Source: Pseudobutyrivibrio sp.
GTDB taxonomy: Bacteria > Bacillota > Clostridia > Lachnospirales > Lachnospiraceae
Assembly: GCA_017557435.1 (NCBI GenBank)
Contig: JAFYYR010000002.1
Location: 1-64,000 of the forward strand
DNA: 64,000 nucleotides
Direction of reading: 5' to 3'
The notes under the pieces are model-generated. The model did not search any database. It was not told the origin of the DNA and was given only the letters and a program-made list of their open reading frames with translations. Positions 63,952-64,000 of the stretch are shown in pieces. Made by a program: the position numbers and the translations under genes. Numbering within the stretch: the first letter of the stretch is position 1; every line of letters starts with the position of its first letter.

Positions 63952-64000
63952 TTAGATTTATTTCGTTTAATAACGATACGGACCCCGATTTTTGAAAAAA

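Overview
The window is AT-rich DNA from what looks like a flagellated low-GC Firmicute. The closest fit is the Lachnospiraceae (Butyrivibrio, Pseudobutyrivibrio or Roseburia type). This rests on an anti-sigma-D gene flgM followed by flgN, two flgK paralogues, flgL, fliW and csrA, on several close matches to the sigma-D (sigma-28) promoter consensus TAAA-N15-GCCGATAA, and on GH13/LacI/ABC sugar genes with strong AGGAGG-type ribosome binding sites. Genus is an inference. No tRNA, rRNA or CRISPR array was seen.

Layout. 1-7.8 kb: the end of metG, then an APC permease, a MATE exporter, a patatin-like lipase, and a membrane sensor paired with an HD-GYP (cyclic-di-GMP phosphodiesterase) gene. 7.8-8.1 kb: a short stand-alone transcription unit with its own sigma-D-like promoter and terminator. 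8.2-28.8 kb: a long co-directional glycan island, visibly more AT-rich than its flanks from about 11 kb onward. It holds a cytidylyltransferase-oxidoreductase fusion, a glycerophosphotransferase, GT2, two GT32 enzymes, a radical SAM enzyme, two FkbM methyltransferases, WbsX, RgpF, DUF616, PIG-L, and other glycosyltransferases and methyltransferases. Most of these carry the same extra Rossmann-like module (GAGxxG near the start, then VxGFIDN, then a DxVIIA strand). One gene encodes this module alone behind a membrane anchor. The island has a perfect sigma-D promoter in front of 8228 and a second near-perfect one in front of 11076. This ties it to flagellar expression and suggests flagellin or motility-linked surface glycosylation.

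28.9-34.8 kb: a scarred region with a UDP-sugar epimerase, an IS end fragment with a decayed HTH frame, a probably truncated glycan gene, two copies of a 223-247 bp C-terminal fragment of an Rpn/PD-(D/E)XK-type gene, and a pseG-like pseudaminic acid gene broken by a complete 1616-bp IS3-family element with an ACT target duplication. 34.8-42.4 kb: an AAA ATPase with 29-bp tandem repeats upstream, pgi, a YesL-like membrane protein pair, and a GntR-ABC transporter operon. 42.4-49.6 kb: the flagellar filament-junction operon flgM-flgN-flgK-flgK-flgL-fliW-csrA behind a sigma-D promoter. 49.7-54.6 kb: uvrB and uvrA. 54.7-55.3 kb: a lipoprotein. 55.4-62.7 kb: a LacI-controlled sugar locus (GH13 phosphorylase-like enzyme, P-loop kinase-like protein, LacI regulator, binding protein and two permeases) with two matching operator sites. 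63-64 kb: mreB.

The flagellar late genes and the glycan island share a promoter class, and the broken pseG suggests that an earlier pseudaminic-acid route was lost. The most novel element is the repeated Rossmann module attached to many unrelated catalytic domains.
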